Source of the DNA: JAIPEI01 sp964443135
GTDB taxonomy: Bacteria > Desulfobacterota > DSM-4660 > Desulfatiglandales > HGW-15
Assembly: GCA_964443135.1 (NCBI GenBank)
Contig: CAYUBQ010000003.1
Coordinates: 62,001 to 126,000, forward strand
DNA: 64,000 nt
Direction of reading: 5' to 3'
The translations under genes were made by a program, and so were the position numbers. Each line of letters begins with the position of its first letter. Positions within the stretch are counted from its first letter, which is position 1. The notes under the pieces are model-generated. The model searched no databases, was not told the DNA's origin, and was given only the letters and a program-made list of their open reading frames with translations. This document shows, piece by piece, positions 48,372 to 56,898 of this stretch.

Positions 48372-49462
48372 GGCGTTTTCCCCAAGAGGCGATCGACGGT
48401 GGTTGGATCGAACATATCGTCCTCGAGCACGCTTCGCGCGAGCTGGAGAAGAGCCCTGCGAACCGCGGGCTCGTAGTCCGGGTACCAGACCGGGCTGGCC
48501 AGCACCAGCAGGCGCCAGGTGAGGTGCGGGGGCAGAACGGAGAGGATCTCCTGGTCCCCGGAGACCTCCAGATAGGTCCGGAAAAAGGTCTCCCACAAGG
48601 TCCGGAACGGCGGGGTGAAGGCCTTCTCGTGCAGCAGGCCCCAGAACAGGTAGTTGACGGAGAGTGCGGCCAGGTCGTCGGCGGGCTCGCCCCAGGAGCC
48701 CCGGCTCCGGTCCAGCACAGTGAAGTCCGTGCCGTCCCGGAACAGGAGGTTGAAGGGGTGAAAGTCGCCGTGGACCCGGCTGAGGCGGTGGGTGAACCGC
48801 TTCAGCCGCCATCGCCAGTCGATGCAGCGCTTCTCGATGTCGATGAGCATTTCGGGAGAGACGTCCGGGTGATCCTCGGGATAGCTGTCCGTCAGCCCCA
48901 TGAGACATTCGTTGTGGCCGACCAGCTCCCGGGTGCGGCGTTTGTACATGCCGGGATCATCCTGCTTGTCTGCGTGGATCTCGGCCAGGTAGCGGGCCAG
49001 AGCGCCGCTGCGCTCCAGGTCGAGAGCATCGGGCCTTCCCGCCCGCTTGATCCGGTTCAGGTCCTCGGCGTACACGGTGCCCTCCACGAACTCCGTGACG
49101 AGAAAGAGCTCCTCCACCGGGGCCAGCGAGGTGGGGCCTTCCGGGGTAAAGCCTCCCACGTCCAGGGCCCGGACGTGCCGGGGCAGGCTGTTGAACCCCC
49201 GGTACTGCCACAGGAGGAGGGCCGCCCTGTCGCTCATTCTCTGGTGGCCGAAGCCGCCCGGGTTCACCGTGCTCAGCACGACGGAAACCTGCCTCCCGTC
49301 CGCTTCGAGGTCGATCTTGAGGGGGGTGCCGTACCCGTAGCCTTTGAGGGCGCCGGGGCCGGGTTTGGTCTCCCCCAGGGGGGTGATCTCCAGGACCCGC
49401 ACGGGGGCGCCGTACCGGCCGGCCAGGTATCGCTCGAGCTGCTTGCGGTCGATCGTCGGCAT
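48368..49462 (-). CDS. Aminoglycoside phosphotransferase (APH)-fold kinase
   Basis: A 364-residue kinase of the APH/choline kinase fold: the catalytic loop VHGDFHPFNLLF and the metal loop TVLDRSRGSWGEPADDLAAL are clear; PVEELFLVTEFVEGTVYAED marks the hinge. Substrates of this family range from aminoglycosides to sugars and choline; here the coupled CysC-like and phosphatase genes suggest a biosynthetic role rather than resistance (inference). ATG at 49462 is used; its ribosome site is weak. Confidence 0.75.
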   Translation of the reverse strand: MPTIDRKQLERYLAGRYGAPVRVLEITPLGETKPGPGALKGYGYGTPLKIDLEADGRQVSVVLSTVNPGGFGHQRMSDRAALLLWQYRGFNSLPRHVRALDVGGFTPEGPTSLAPVEELFLVTEFVEGTVYAEDLNRIKRAGRPDALDLERSGALARYLAEIHADKQDDPGMYKRRTRELVGHNECLMGLTDSYPEDHPDVSPEMLIDIEKRCIDWRWRLKRFTHRLSRVHGDFHPFNLLFRDGTDFTVLDRSRGSWGEPADDLAALSVNYLFWGLLHEKAFTPPFRTLWETFFRTYLEVSGDQEILSVLPPHLTWRLLVLASPVWYPDYEPAVRRALLQLARSVLEDDMFDPTTVDRLLGKTP

Positions 49463-49669
49463 GGCTGCACGGGGTGGGCGCAAGGGGGGGAGCCGGCAAG
49501 GTGCGCCCGTTTCAGAGCCGGATCCGTGTCGAGGGAATCCATCGATCCCTGTATACGAACCATAAGGCCTGTCCGGGCACAGGTCAAGCAGGCTCCGGCC
49601 GCCGTCTTCCGTGGAAGGCACGCACCGTGCGGCTGGGTGATGGGTGTGGTCATGAGACCCCTTGGGATA

Positions 49670-49732
49670 TGACTTTGTTTATAAAATATTTAAATTGAAT
49701 AAAATTTATATATAATTAAGAGCACCGCTGCT
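49670..49732. other. Sharply AT-rich tract
   Basis: About 60 bases made almost only of A and T (for example TATAAAATATTTAAATTGAA) in an otherwise GC-rich region, between divergent genes. The rest of 49463-49882 holds the repeat fragment and promoter listed next. No DnaA-box cluster or direct repeats are seen, so I do not call an origin. It may be an upstream (UP-like) element or a site for H-NS-like proteins. Confidence 0.5.
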
Positions 49733-49756
49733 GGGAAGGCAAGGGGTGCGGCAGAG

Positions 49757-49798
49757 GCAGATCAGTGGCTTCCGTGCTGTTTGCGACGCCACTAAGGT
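49757..49798 (+). repeat. Degenerate 3' end of the ~107-bp repeat
   Basis: GGCAGATC, then after a diverged middle TTTGCGACGCCA, as in the third tandem copy at 33461-33566. Only the right-hand part is recognisable. Confidence 0.4.
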
Positions 49799-49827
49799 TT
49801 GACACCTCGGGGAGGATTGGCTACCTT
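49799..49827 (+). promoter_or_regulatory. Sigma-70 promoter of the SGNH gene
   Basis: TTGACA (49799-49804), 17 bases, TACCTT (49822-49827), 56 bases before the ATG at 49883. It adjoins the repeat fragment and the AT-rich tract. Confidence 0.6.
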
Positions 49828-49882
49828 CTCCGGCACCATATCCCGTGCCGAAGCTCCGGACGGGAGCGTTCAAGGAGCATCC

Positions 49883-51127
49883 ATGATCTCGAGCGCATTC
49901 AGATCCGGCTTGAAGAAGACCCTGTTCAGCCTCGTCGCCATCCTCCTGGGGCTTCTCCTCGCACTGGCGATCGCTGAAGGGGCCCTTCGGCTCACCCGGA
50001 CCGCGCCCTACCACAGGAACGCACTGAACTCCTTTCACGAGCCGGACCCGGACCTGGGCTGGCGCGGCCTGCCCGGGTTCACCGGGGTGTTCGTGCGGGA
50101 GGACTTCAAGGCCCGCATCGCCATCGACGAGCAGGGGTACCGCGAGAAGGGGGCCCGAACCCGGCCCCTGCCGGATGCCGAGAAGGTGGTCTTTCTGGGG
50201 GACTCCTTTGCCTGGGGATGGGGCGTGAGCCAGGGCGAGCTGTTCAGCGACGTGCTCCAGGACCTGCTGGGGCCCCGGTACGACGTCGTCAACCTGGGCA
50301 TCAACACCTTCGGCACGGTCCAGGAGTGGATCCAGATGGAGAAGGAGGTGGTTCCCATGGGGCCGGGCCGGGTCGGCCTCCTGTTCTATGGGAACGACCT
50401 CGAGGACAACCTGAACGGCCGGGGGGAATCGAGGCCCTACTGCGAGGTGGAGGCGGGCCGGGTCGTGCTCAGGAACCTCCCCGTTGCCAACCCCATCGGC
50501 GGCGGCCTGCGCTCCGTCATGCGCCACTCCTACGCGCTCACCCACCTGCGCTACTACCACAACGTGTTCCGGGAGTACGTGGACCTGGCCGAGGCCCGCC
50601 TGAAGCAGTGGCTCCGGGAGCGCCGGGAAAGCGGGAAAGTACCGCGGGACCCGGGGAAACGGGAGAGAGCGGAGGAGGAAGAGCCCGCCATGGGAGAACA
50701 GGTGGCGGTATTCGAGCACGCCCTCTCGCGGATCGCCCTCCTCTGCCGGGAGAACGGGATCGACCTCTTCGTGGTCTACGTGCCCACGGGGGACAACATC
50801 GCCTCCGGGAGGCCCGAGTACGAGCAGATCCGGATCGTCCGGGGCGTCTGCCGCCGCCATGGCATCCCGCTCGTGGACCTGATGCCGGACTTCATCGCCG
50901 GGATCACCGGGACCGAGGGGGAGCCCTACTACTTTCCCCTCGACCTCCACTGGACGCCGGAGGGGCACCGGCTCGCCGCGGAGATCATTTACAGGCGGGT
51001 GTTCGGAGGGAGGCCGCTGCCTCCTCCGCGCCGCCCGGCCTCACCTTCACGCCCTGCGCCTTCAGGATGCACTCCAGGGCGGCGAGAAAGAGGACGACGT
51101 TCCTCCTGCACGAGGCGTGTCCCATGA
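49883..51127 (+). CDS. SGNH/GDSL hydrolase-like membrane-anchored protein
   Basis: A 414-residue protein with an N-terminal membrane anchor (LFSLVAILLGLLLALAIAEG) and an SGNH hydrolase domain: GDS block VVFLGDSFAWGWGV, block NLGINTFGTVQEW, and the catalytic D-x-H in PLDLHWTPEGHRLAAE. It would deacylate or acetylate envelope polysaccharide or lipid. The last 40 or so residues (PLPPPRRPASPSRPAPSGCT onward) are low-complexity and lie antisense to the aminotransferase gene, so the natural C-terminus was probably near 51000. CAAGGAG precedes the ATG. Confidence 0.8.
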   Translation: MISSAFRSGLKKTLFSLVAILLGLLLALAIAEGALRLTRTAPYHRNALNSFHEPDPDLGWRGLPGFTGVFVREDFKARIAIDEQGYREKGARTRPLPDAEKVVFLGDSFAWGWGVSQGELFSDVLQDLLGPRYDVVNLGINTFGTVQEWIQMEKEVVPMGPGRVGLLFYGNDLEDNLNGRGESRPYCEVEAGRVVLRNLPVANPIGGGLRSVMRHSYALTHLRYYHNVFREYVDLAEARLKQWLRERRESGKVPRDPGKRERAEEEEPAMGEQVAVFEHALSRIALLCRENGIDLFVVYVPTGDNIASGRPEYEQIRIVRGVCRRHGIPLVDLMPDFIAGITGTEGEPYYFPLDLHWTPEGHRLAAEIIYRRVFGGRPLPPPRRPASPSRPAPSGCTPGRRERGRRSSCTRRVP

Positions 51128-52181
51128 TTCCCACGCGCCAGACCTTGCCCGCCAGGTCCCCCAAGCCGCCCCCGATCTCGATGCCGAAGTCGTTCAGCAG
51201 ACTCTTTCGAACCTTCCCGTCGTCGGCACCCTCCGGTATGCGCACGGCGTTGAGCATGGGAAGGCGCTCGCTCTCGGGCACCAGCATGGAAAGCCCCATG
51301 GCCTCCAGCCCGGCCACCAGGGCCCGGTGGTTCCGGCGATGACGCTCGAAGCGGGCCTCGAGCCCCTCCTCCGCGATGAGGCGCAGGGCTTCGCGCAGGG
51401 CGTAGATCATGTTGATCGGAGCCGTGTGGTGGTACTTGCGCTCCGAGCCCCAGTAGCTGCTCACCATGCTCATGTCCAGGTACCAGCTGGCCACCGGGCC
51501 TTTCCGGTTGTTCAGGGCCTCCATGGCCGCAGCGCTGAACGAGACGGGCGAGAGACCCGGAGGGCAGGAGATGCACTTCTGGGTGCCGCTGTATGCCGCG
51601 TCGATCCCCATCCGGTCCAGGGCGACCTCCATGCCGGCCAGGGAGGTGACCATGTCCACCAGGAAGAGCGCCCCGCAGTCCTTTGCGATTCGGGAAAGGT
51701 CCTCGAGGGGCGTGCAGGCCCCGGTGGAGGTCTCGGCGTGGACCATGGCGAGGGCCTTGGGGCTCCGGCCCTGAACGGCCTTCCGGACCGCATCCGCGTC
51801 GACGGCCCTTCCCCACTCGCCGTCCACGCGGATGAGCTTGCCTCCCAGCCGGTTCACGATGTCCGCCATCCTTGTCCCGAACACGCCGTTCACGCAGACC
51901 ACCACCTCGTCCCCGGGCTCCACCAGGTTCACGAAGCAGGTCTCCATGCCCGCGCTCCCGGTGCCCGAGACCGGCATGGTCAGGGGGTTCTGCGTCTGGA
52001 AGAGAAACCGCAGGAGCTGCTGGGTCTCGTCCATGATGGAGAGGAAGCGGGGATCGAGGTGACCGATGCAGGGGGCGGAAAGGGCCTGGAGGACCCTGGG
52101 GTGCACGTCGCTGGGGCCTGGGCCCATGAGGATCCTCTGGCCCGGATCCAGATCCCGAAACGCGTTCCTGTCGAAGGTCAT
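50985..52181 (-). CDS. Class V aminotransferase (alanine/serine-glyoxylate type)
   Basis: A 398-residue PLP enzyme: ILMGPGPSDVHPRVLQAL, VSGTGSAGMETCFVNLVEPG, MVHAETSTGACTPLEDL, VDMVTSLAGMEVALDRMGID, and the PLP lysine in YSGTQKCISCPPGLSPVSFS, with KYHHTAPINMIYALREAL. It converts glyoxylate to glycine using alanine or serine. This fits the glycine/serine genes at 54-64 kb. AAGGAGG precedes the ATG. Its 3' end overlaps the SGNH gene by 143 bases tail to tail. Confidence 0.9.
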   Translation of the reverse strand: MTFDRNAFRDLDPGQRILMGPGPSDVHPRVLQALSAPCIGHLDPRFLSIMDETQQLLRFLFQTQNPLTMPVSGTGSAGMETCFVNLVEPGDEVVVCVNGVFGTRMADIVNRLGGKLIRVDGEWGRAVDADAVRKAVQGRSPKALAMVHAETSTGACTPLEDLSRIAKDCGALFLVDMVTSLAGMEVALDRMGIDAAYSGTQKCISCPPGLSPVSFSAAAMEALNNRKGPVASWYLDMSMVSSYWGSERKYHHTAPINMIYALREALRLIAEEGLEARFERHRRNHRALVAGLEAMGLSMLVPESERLPMLNAVRIPEGADDGKVRKSLLNDFGIEIGGGLGDLAGKVWRVGIMGHASCRRNVVLFLAALECILKAQGVKVRPGGAEEAAASLRTPACK

Positions 52182-52410
52182 GACGTCCTCCTTCCGTTAT
52201 GGGGGGTTCGGTTCGAGCGGGGACCGGGGCGGACCCCGGTCCGATCCTCGGGGCTTCGCTCGCGCCGCTCCGCCGCATTCTTCGAATAGCAAATGAAAAC
52301 CGCAGGTACCAGAACATTTTCGGATTCGTCGCTCCGGCTTTCGAAACCCCGCAGAGGGGTCCACGCTGCGCAGGGTGGACCCTCGCGCCTGCGATCCCCG
52401 GGTTTCCGCT

Positions 52411-52439
52411 TTGTCATTTCTCGATTTTCTCTGTATGTT
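52411..52439 (+). promoter_or_regulatory. Sigma-70 promoter of the NlpC/P60 gene
   Basis: TTGTCA (52411-52416), 17 bases, TATGTT (52434-52439), in a short A/T-rich patch of the 365-bp gap before the ATG at 52547. A GC hairpin (GACCGGGG / CCCCGGTC, near 52221-52240) is the only other structure in the gap. Confidence 0.55.
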
Positions 52440-52546
52440 GCGGTGTCCGGACGAACGCATGTCCTCCGGCATTCGAGAGCGCCTTTGGCGGTCCTTCATC
52501 CGGAAGGTTCCGCGGCACGGCGCCGGTTTCGAGGCGCGGGCCCCCC

Positions 52547-53323
52547 ATGAAGCCGAACAGTCCGATGAACCGATTCCTGTTTCAGCTGATCGCTCTGTCG
52601 TTTTGTCTCGTCGCGGGGGGATGCGGCTCGAAGCCCGCCACGGCGCCTTCTCCCGGGAGGCCCTCCACGCCGGGGGTCACGGAAGCCGGCTACGCCGTGC
52701 AGCTCGGGGCCTTTTCGGTGCTCGGGAACGCCGTCCGCCTCACCGACCGGCTCGAGGCCCGGGGGGAGGCCGCCTACTACTTCCGTCACGCCTCCGGCCT
52801 CTACAAGGTCCGCCTAGGCGACTACCCCACGCGGGCGGAGGCCCTCTCCAAGGCCCGCGAGCTCGTGGCGGAGGGGCTCGTGGACACCTACTGGGTCGTC
52901 GGCCCCGAGGACTATGCCCTGGCGAGGGCCGGGATCCACGGCGACCGCCTGCTGAGAGACGAGATCGTTCGGACGGCGAAAGGGTTCATCGGTCTGCCTT
53001 ACCAGTGGGGGGGTGACAGCCCGGAGAGGGGGTTCGACTGCAGCGGGCTGGTCATGGCCTCCTACCAGATGAACGGGCTCAACATCCCCCGCTCGTCCCG
53101 GGAGCAGTTCCGCCGGGGCCGCGTCGTGTCGGGGAAAGACCTCGAAAAGGCCGACCTGGTCTTCTTCTCCATCCGGTCGGGGAAAAAGGTGAGCCACGTG
53201 GGGCTCTATGTGGGAGAGGGGGCCTTCATCCACGCCCCGGGAGCGGGAAAGGGCATTCGCGTGGACTCCCTCTCGAACCCCTACTTCCGCAGGCACTACG
53301 TCGGGGCCAGAGCCTACCTCTGA
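52547..53323 (+). CDS. NlpC/P60 peptidase lipoprotein with SPOR-like domain
   Basis: A 258-residue outer-membrane-type lipoprotein. Signal MNRFLFQLIALSFCLVAGGC has lipobox VAGGC. Residues 45-120 form a SPOR-like domain (GYAVQLGAFSVLGNAVRLTD; GLYKVRLGDYPTRAEALSKA) that binds denuded glycan. Then an NlpC/P60 domain with catalytic Cys in GFDCSGLVMASY, His in VSHVGLYVGEGAFIH and the terminal YVGARAYL. It should cut peptide cross-links at sites of cell-wall work. An ATG at 52564 is an alternative start. Confidence 0.87.
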   Translation: MKPNSPMNRFLFQLIALSFCLVAGGCGSKPATAPSPGRPSTPGVTEAGYAVQLGAFSVLGNAVRLTDRLEARGEAAYYFRHASGLYKVRLGDYPTRAEALSKARELVAEGLVDTYWVVGPEDYALARAGIHGDRLLRDEIVRTAKGFIGLPYQWGGDSPERGFDCSGLVMASYQMNGLNIPRSSREQFRRGRVVSGKDLEKADLVFFSIRSGKKVSHVGLYVGEGAFIHAPGAGKGIRVDSLSNPYFRRHYVGARAYL

Positions 53324-53368
53324 ATCGCAGCACCCGGGCTCGTCCTCCGGCTTCGTTCGAGCCGGCTG

Positions 53369-53869
53369 TCAGTCCACCCTGCGAAACCTTCCCGGGACCG
53401 CCCCGCAGACCGGGCAGCGGTCCGGGATGTCGGCCGGGTGAACGTGCCCGCAGATCCCGCAGACGAAGTAGTCGAGGTCCTCGGCCGGGTCGTCGCCCTC
53501 GAGGGCCCCGGCCGCAAGCTCCACCACCTCCTCCCGGGCGCGTTTGGACTGGATGAAACCCTTGCGCACGGCGCCGCTGGTCTCGGCCGCTTTGACGTCC
53601 GGGATCATCGCTTCGTAGGTTTCTATTCCCTGCCTCGCCGTCTCCCGGGCCTCCCGGAGGTTCGCGTCCGTGGGACCGATCTTGCCCCGCATGAGGTGGC
53701 CGAAGCGGCCCGCCCGGACCTTCTCGGCCTGGGCCAGGGCCCGGAAGAGACGCCCGAGCCCGCCGCGGCCCTCCTTCTCCGCCAGCATGGCGAAGGCCTC
53801 GTAACGAGAGGCGGCGCGGGACGCCTCGGCAAAGCCGCGGGCGATGTGCTCCTGAATCTTGTTCGTCAT
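53369..53869 (-). CDS. Rubrerythrin-like protein with incomplete di-iron site
   Basis: A 166-residue protein with a ferritin-like helical domain and a C-terminal rubredoxin-type site (FVCGICGHVHPADIPDRCPV). The helical ligands are degraded: FAEASRAASRYEAFA lacks the G-E-S glutamate position, AEKVRAGRFGHLMRG has Arg where the ExxH histidine belongs, and the last helix reads SKRAREEVVELA instead of E-x-x-H. The fold is kept but peroxidase activity is doubtful. AAGGAG-type ribosome site is weak. It converges on the NlpC gene. Confidence 0.78.
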   Translation of the reverse strand: MTNKIQEHIARGFAEASRAASRYEAFAMLAEKEGRGGLGRLFRALAQAEKVRAGRFGHLMRGKIGPTDANLREARETARQGIETYEAMIPDVKAAETSGAVRKGFIQSKRAREEVVELAAGALEGDDPAEDLDYFVCGICGHVHPADIPDRCPVCGAVPGRFRRVD

Positions 53870-54049
53870 GTCTCATTCATCCCCGGTGCGCTGTCCGCGC
53901 TCAGAATGGCCGTGAGGTGACGCTTGATGTTCTGTTCATTCATGGAGCGGGGTTTCCCCTCCGGAGCTCCGGCCTGCCCGTCTCACGGGCCGATCACAGA
54001 CGGGTCTCCCGGCCGGCCCTGTCAGCTGCCCCGCGGGGGTCCCGCCGAC

Positions 54050-55273
54050 TCACCGGCGGCGCGAGAGCAGCTGGAGCAGCCCGTCGATGTCCTGCTCCGT
54101 GTGGTCGGCGTTGACCTGGAAGCGGATGGTCTCGTCCCCCCTGGGGACCACCGGAAAGGTCAGGCCCACGGCGAGGACGCCGTCTTCGAAGAGGTCTCCG
54201 ACCATGCGCCGGGTGGCGCCGGTGTCCCGTACGAGGAGGGGCACCACGGGATGGGGGCCGGGGATGGACTCCAGACCCAGGGCCGACAAGCCCTCCCGAA
54301 ACTGCTCCGTTCTTTGCCTCAGCCGGACCAGGCGGTCCCGGCCCTCCGGGCCGTCGGCGATCTCCAGGGCCGCCAGGGCGGCGGCGCAGTCCCCCACGCT
54401 GAGGGGATTCGTGTAGATGTAGGTGTCCGCCTTCTGCCGGACGGCCTCCATGACCGTGGGACTGGAGGCCACGAACCCGCCGTTGACACCGAAGGCCTTG
54501 CCGAACGTCCCGACGATCACGTCCGGAGAGGCTCCGGTGTGCTCGGCCGTCCCCCGGCCGGTCGCCCCGTAGGCGCCGATCCCATGGGAGTCGTCCATCA
54601 CGGTGATCACCCCGTCCCGGAACCGGCCGCTGTAGCTTCCCGCGAGGTCCGCGATCCGATCCGCCGGGGCGAAGTCGCCCCGCATGCTGAAGATGCCGTC
54701 GAAGACGACCACCACGCGCTCCACGCCTTCCGGGACGTTGTCCAGGCACTGCTCCAGGCCCGCCATGTCGTTGTGGGGGTAGATGGCCTTGTTCTCGCTC
54801 GGCACGTTGGCGATGCGCATGGAGCGGATGATGCAGTTGTGATTCAGCTCGTCCCCGATCCAGTAGGTTCTCTTGTGGGCGATCGCCAGGGCCGCGCCCA
54901 GCACGGTGGTGTAGGCCGAGTTGAAGATCTTGGCGGCGGGCTTTCCCATGAAACGCGCGGTCCGCGCCTCCAGCGCCGCGTGCTGGGCGAAGGTCCCGTC
55001 GATGAACCGGACCGCGCCCGGGCCCGCGCCCAGGGCCTTGGTGGCCTCGTGGGCCGCATCGACGAGCCTCGGGTGGTTGGACAGGGAGAGGTAGCTGTTG
55101 GAGTTCATCCGCAGGAAGGGCCGGTCCAGGCCTCGAAGCCGGTAGCGGGGTCCGCGCTTTCCCTTCGGGGGGAGGTACTCGACGATGACCCGTTCCGGGG
55201 GCTTGGCCCTGCCTTCGGACTCGAGGGCCTCCAGGTCCTGCTTCAGCGCTTCATCCAGTCGATCCAGTGCCAT
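54050..55273 (-). CDS. kbl: 2-amino-3-ketobutyrate CoA ligase (glycine C-acetyltransferase)
   Basis: A 407-residue alpha-oxoamine synthase: LRMNSNSYLSLSNHPRLVDA, GAVRFIDGTFAQHAALEART, ELNHNCIIRSMRIA, DSHGIGAYGATGRG and the PLP lysine in VGTFGKAFGVNGGFVA. With the tdh gene it completes threonine to glycine plus acetyl-CoA. It overlaps tdh by 23 bases. VRFIDGT matches KBL rather than BioF, but closely related synthases cannot be excluded. Confidence 0.87.
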   Translation of the reverse strand: MALDRLDEALKQDLEALESEGRAKPPERVIVEYLPPKGKRGPRYRLRGLDRPFLRMNSNSYLSLSNHPRLVDAAHEATKALGAGPGAVRFIDGTFAQHAALEARTARFMGKPAAKIFNSAYTTVLGAALAIAHKRTYWIGDELNHNCIIRSMRIANVPSENKAIYPHNDMAGLEQCLDNVPEGVERVVVVFDGIFSMRGDFAPADRIADLAGSYSGRFRDGVITVMDDSHGIGAYGATGRGTAEHTGASPDVIVGTFGKAFGVNGGFVASSPTVMEAVRQKADTYIYTNPLSVGDCAAALAALEIADGPEGRDRLVRLRQRTEQFREGLSALGLESIPGPHPVVPLLVRDTGATRRMVGDLFEDGVLAVGLTFPVVPRGDETIRFQVNADHTEQDIDGLLQLLSRRR

Positions 55274-56339
55274 GGCGCATGCTCCTTTCGAGAGGGGCTT
55301 CTCCTTCCGTCCAGTTCAGGATCACCTTTCCCGAACGGCCGGATTTCATCGCCTCGAACCCCTTCTCGAACTCGGTGTAGTGAAAACGGTGGGTGATGAC
55401 CGGCTCGATGTCGAGCCCCATGCGGACCATGACGCCCATCTTGTGCCAGGTCTCGAACATCCGCCGGCCGTAGATCCCTTTGAGGGTGAGCCCCTTGAAC
55501 ACGAGCCGGGCCCAGTCGATGGCGGTTTCCCCGGAGAGGATCCCGAGGAGGGCGATGTTGGCCCCGCTGCGCACGTTGTCCAGGATGGCCCTGAGCCCGT
55601 CCGGGGTGCCGGACATCTCCAGGCCGGCGTCGAAACCCTCCTTCATGCCCAGGGCGTTCTGGACCTCCTTCAGGTCCGTGCTCCTCGCGTCCACCGCAAG
55701 GGTGGCGCCCAGCCTCCGGGCCAGCTCGAGGCGATAGGGGATCACGTCCGTGACCACCACGTGGCGCGCGCCGGCGAAGCGGGCCACGGCCGCCGACATG
55801 CAGCCGATGGGGCCGGCCCCGGTGACCAGGACGTCCTCCCCCAGCAGGTCGAATGACAGGGCCGAGTGGACCGCATTGCCCAGCGGATCGAAGCAGGCGA
55901 GGACGTCCAGGGGGGCGTCCTCGTCGCAACGCCACACGTTGGTCATGGGAACGGCCAGGTACTCGGCGAAAGCGCCCGGTCGGTTCACGCCCACCCCGAC
56001 GGTGTTGATGCAGAGGTGTCGCTGCCCGGCGCGGCAGTTCCGGCAGTGCCCGCAGACGATGTGGCCCTCGGCCGACACCAGCTCGCCGGGCTCGAACTCG
56101 GAGGCGTCCTCGCCGGTCGCCTCGACGCGGCCGACGAACTCGTGACCGACGTGCATGGGGACCGGGATGGTGCTACGGGCCCATTCGTCCCAGTTGTAGA
56201 TGTGGAGGTCCGTGCCGCAGATGGCGGTCTTGTGAACGCGAATGAGCACCTCGTTCGCTCGGAGCGAGGGTACGGGCACGTCCTCCAGCCGGAGGCCCGG
56301 GCCGGGCTCCACCTTGACCAGCGCTTTCATGGTGTCCAC
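55251..56339 (-). CDS. tdh: L-threonine 3-dehydrogenase
   Basis: A 362-residue zinc alcohol dehydrogenase-type enzyme: VHKTAICGTDLHIYNWDEWA (catalytic Cys and the TDH signature), GHEFVGRVEATG, structural zinc cysteines in CGHCRNCRAGQRHLC, and the NAD motif VLVTGAGPIGCMSAAVARFA. It oxidises threonine to 2-amino-3-ketobutyrate. I use GTG at 56339, which has AGGAAGG six bases upstream; ATG at 56330 is 15 bases from that site. Confidence 0.93.
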   Translation of the reverse strand: MDTMKALVKVEPGPGLRLEDVPVPSLRANEVLIRVHKTAICGTDLHIYNWDEWARSTIPVPMHVGHEFVGRVEATGEDASEFEPGELVSAEGHIVCGHCRNCRAGQRHLCINTVGVGVNRPGAFAEYLAVPMTNVWRCDEDAPLDVLACFDPLGNAVHSALSFDLLGEDVLVTGAGPIGCMSAAVARFAGARHVVVTDVIPYRLELARRLGATLAVDARSTDLKEVQNALGMKEGFDAGLEMSGTPDGLRAILDNVRSGANIALLGILSGETAIDWARLVFKGLTLKGIYGRRMFETWHKMGVMVRMGLDIEPVITHRFHYTEFEKGFEAMKSGRSGKVILNWTEGEAPLERSMRHGTGSTG

Positions 56340-56408
56340 AAGAGCCTTCCTTTCCCGGCGGTTCGGCGGACGAAGACACCCCCCGGCCGGCGCCGCGGCG
56401 GGATCCGG

Positions 56409-56771
56409 TCAAGCACCCGCGGGCTCGGACGGGGGCAGGGGAGACATCGCATCCAGGATGGAGAGCCCGACGAGGGTGTGATTGCGAAATCGACCCTCGA
56501 CGGCCGGTGAAACGTGCTGGATTTTCGCACGCAGGATCCTGGGTGGTTCCGGGCTGACCGGACCGTAGAACTTCATTTCGAGGGTCGAACCCACGTGCAG
56601 GAAATCCAGCACGGGAGAATCCATGCGGACCAGAAAGCACAGCCCCTGGGCCGACAGGTTCCACAGGTTGAACTGGTAGACATAGTCGAGCTCGGGCAGG
56701 GAAAGCTCCACGCTGTGGAAATCCCCTCCGGGGACGCGTTGCTCGCTCCGCCTGTCTGTTGGATCGATCAT
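56409..56771 (-). CDS. PilZ domain protein
   Basis: A 120-residue protein with a PilZ-like beta barrel: the RRSEQR box near the N-terminus (DPTDRRSEQRVPGGDF), YVYQFNLWNLSAQGLCFLVR (the [D/N]xSxxG position), and GSTLEMKFYG, TLVGLSILDA near the C-terminus. PilZ domains bind c-di-GMP; the RxxxR and (D/N)xSxxG motifs are both recognisable here. A copy of the ~107-bp repeat ends 17 bp upstream of the start. Confidence 0.78.
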   Translation of the reverse strand: MIDPTDRRSEQRVPGGDFHSVELSLPELDYVYQFNLWNLSAQGLCFLVRMDSPVLDFLHVGSTLEMKFYGPVSPEPPRILRAKIQHVSPAVEGRFRNHTLVGLSILDAMSPLPPSEPAGA

Positions 56772-56787
56772 TTCCCGCTGTCTCCTG

Positions 56788-56898
56788 ATTGACGGATTCG
56801 CAACAACCCGCTCACCCGCCGCTGGAAACGCTATAACCCGTTGACATTACCTGGGCAGATCTCGAGGTTGAGGCCTTTTTACGACTCCTTCCTGATTC
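56788..56898 (+). repeat. ~107-bp interspersed repeat, single copy
   Basis: ATTGACGGATTCGCAACAAC, CCCGCTCACCCGCCGCTGG, GGGCAGATCTCGAGG and TTTTTACGACTCCTTCC correspond block by block to the tandem unit at 33247, with many point changes. It runs opposite to the PilZ gene 17 bp away. Confidence 0.75.

Noticed and set aside
49670..49732. Replication origin
   Set aside because: Only an AT-rich tract; no DnaA boxes, iterons or dnaA/dnaN/parAB genes nearby.
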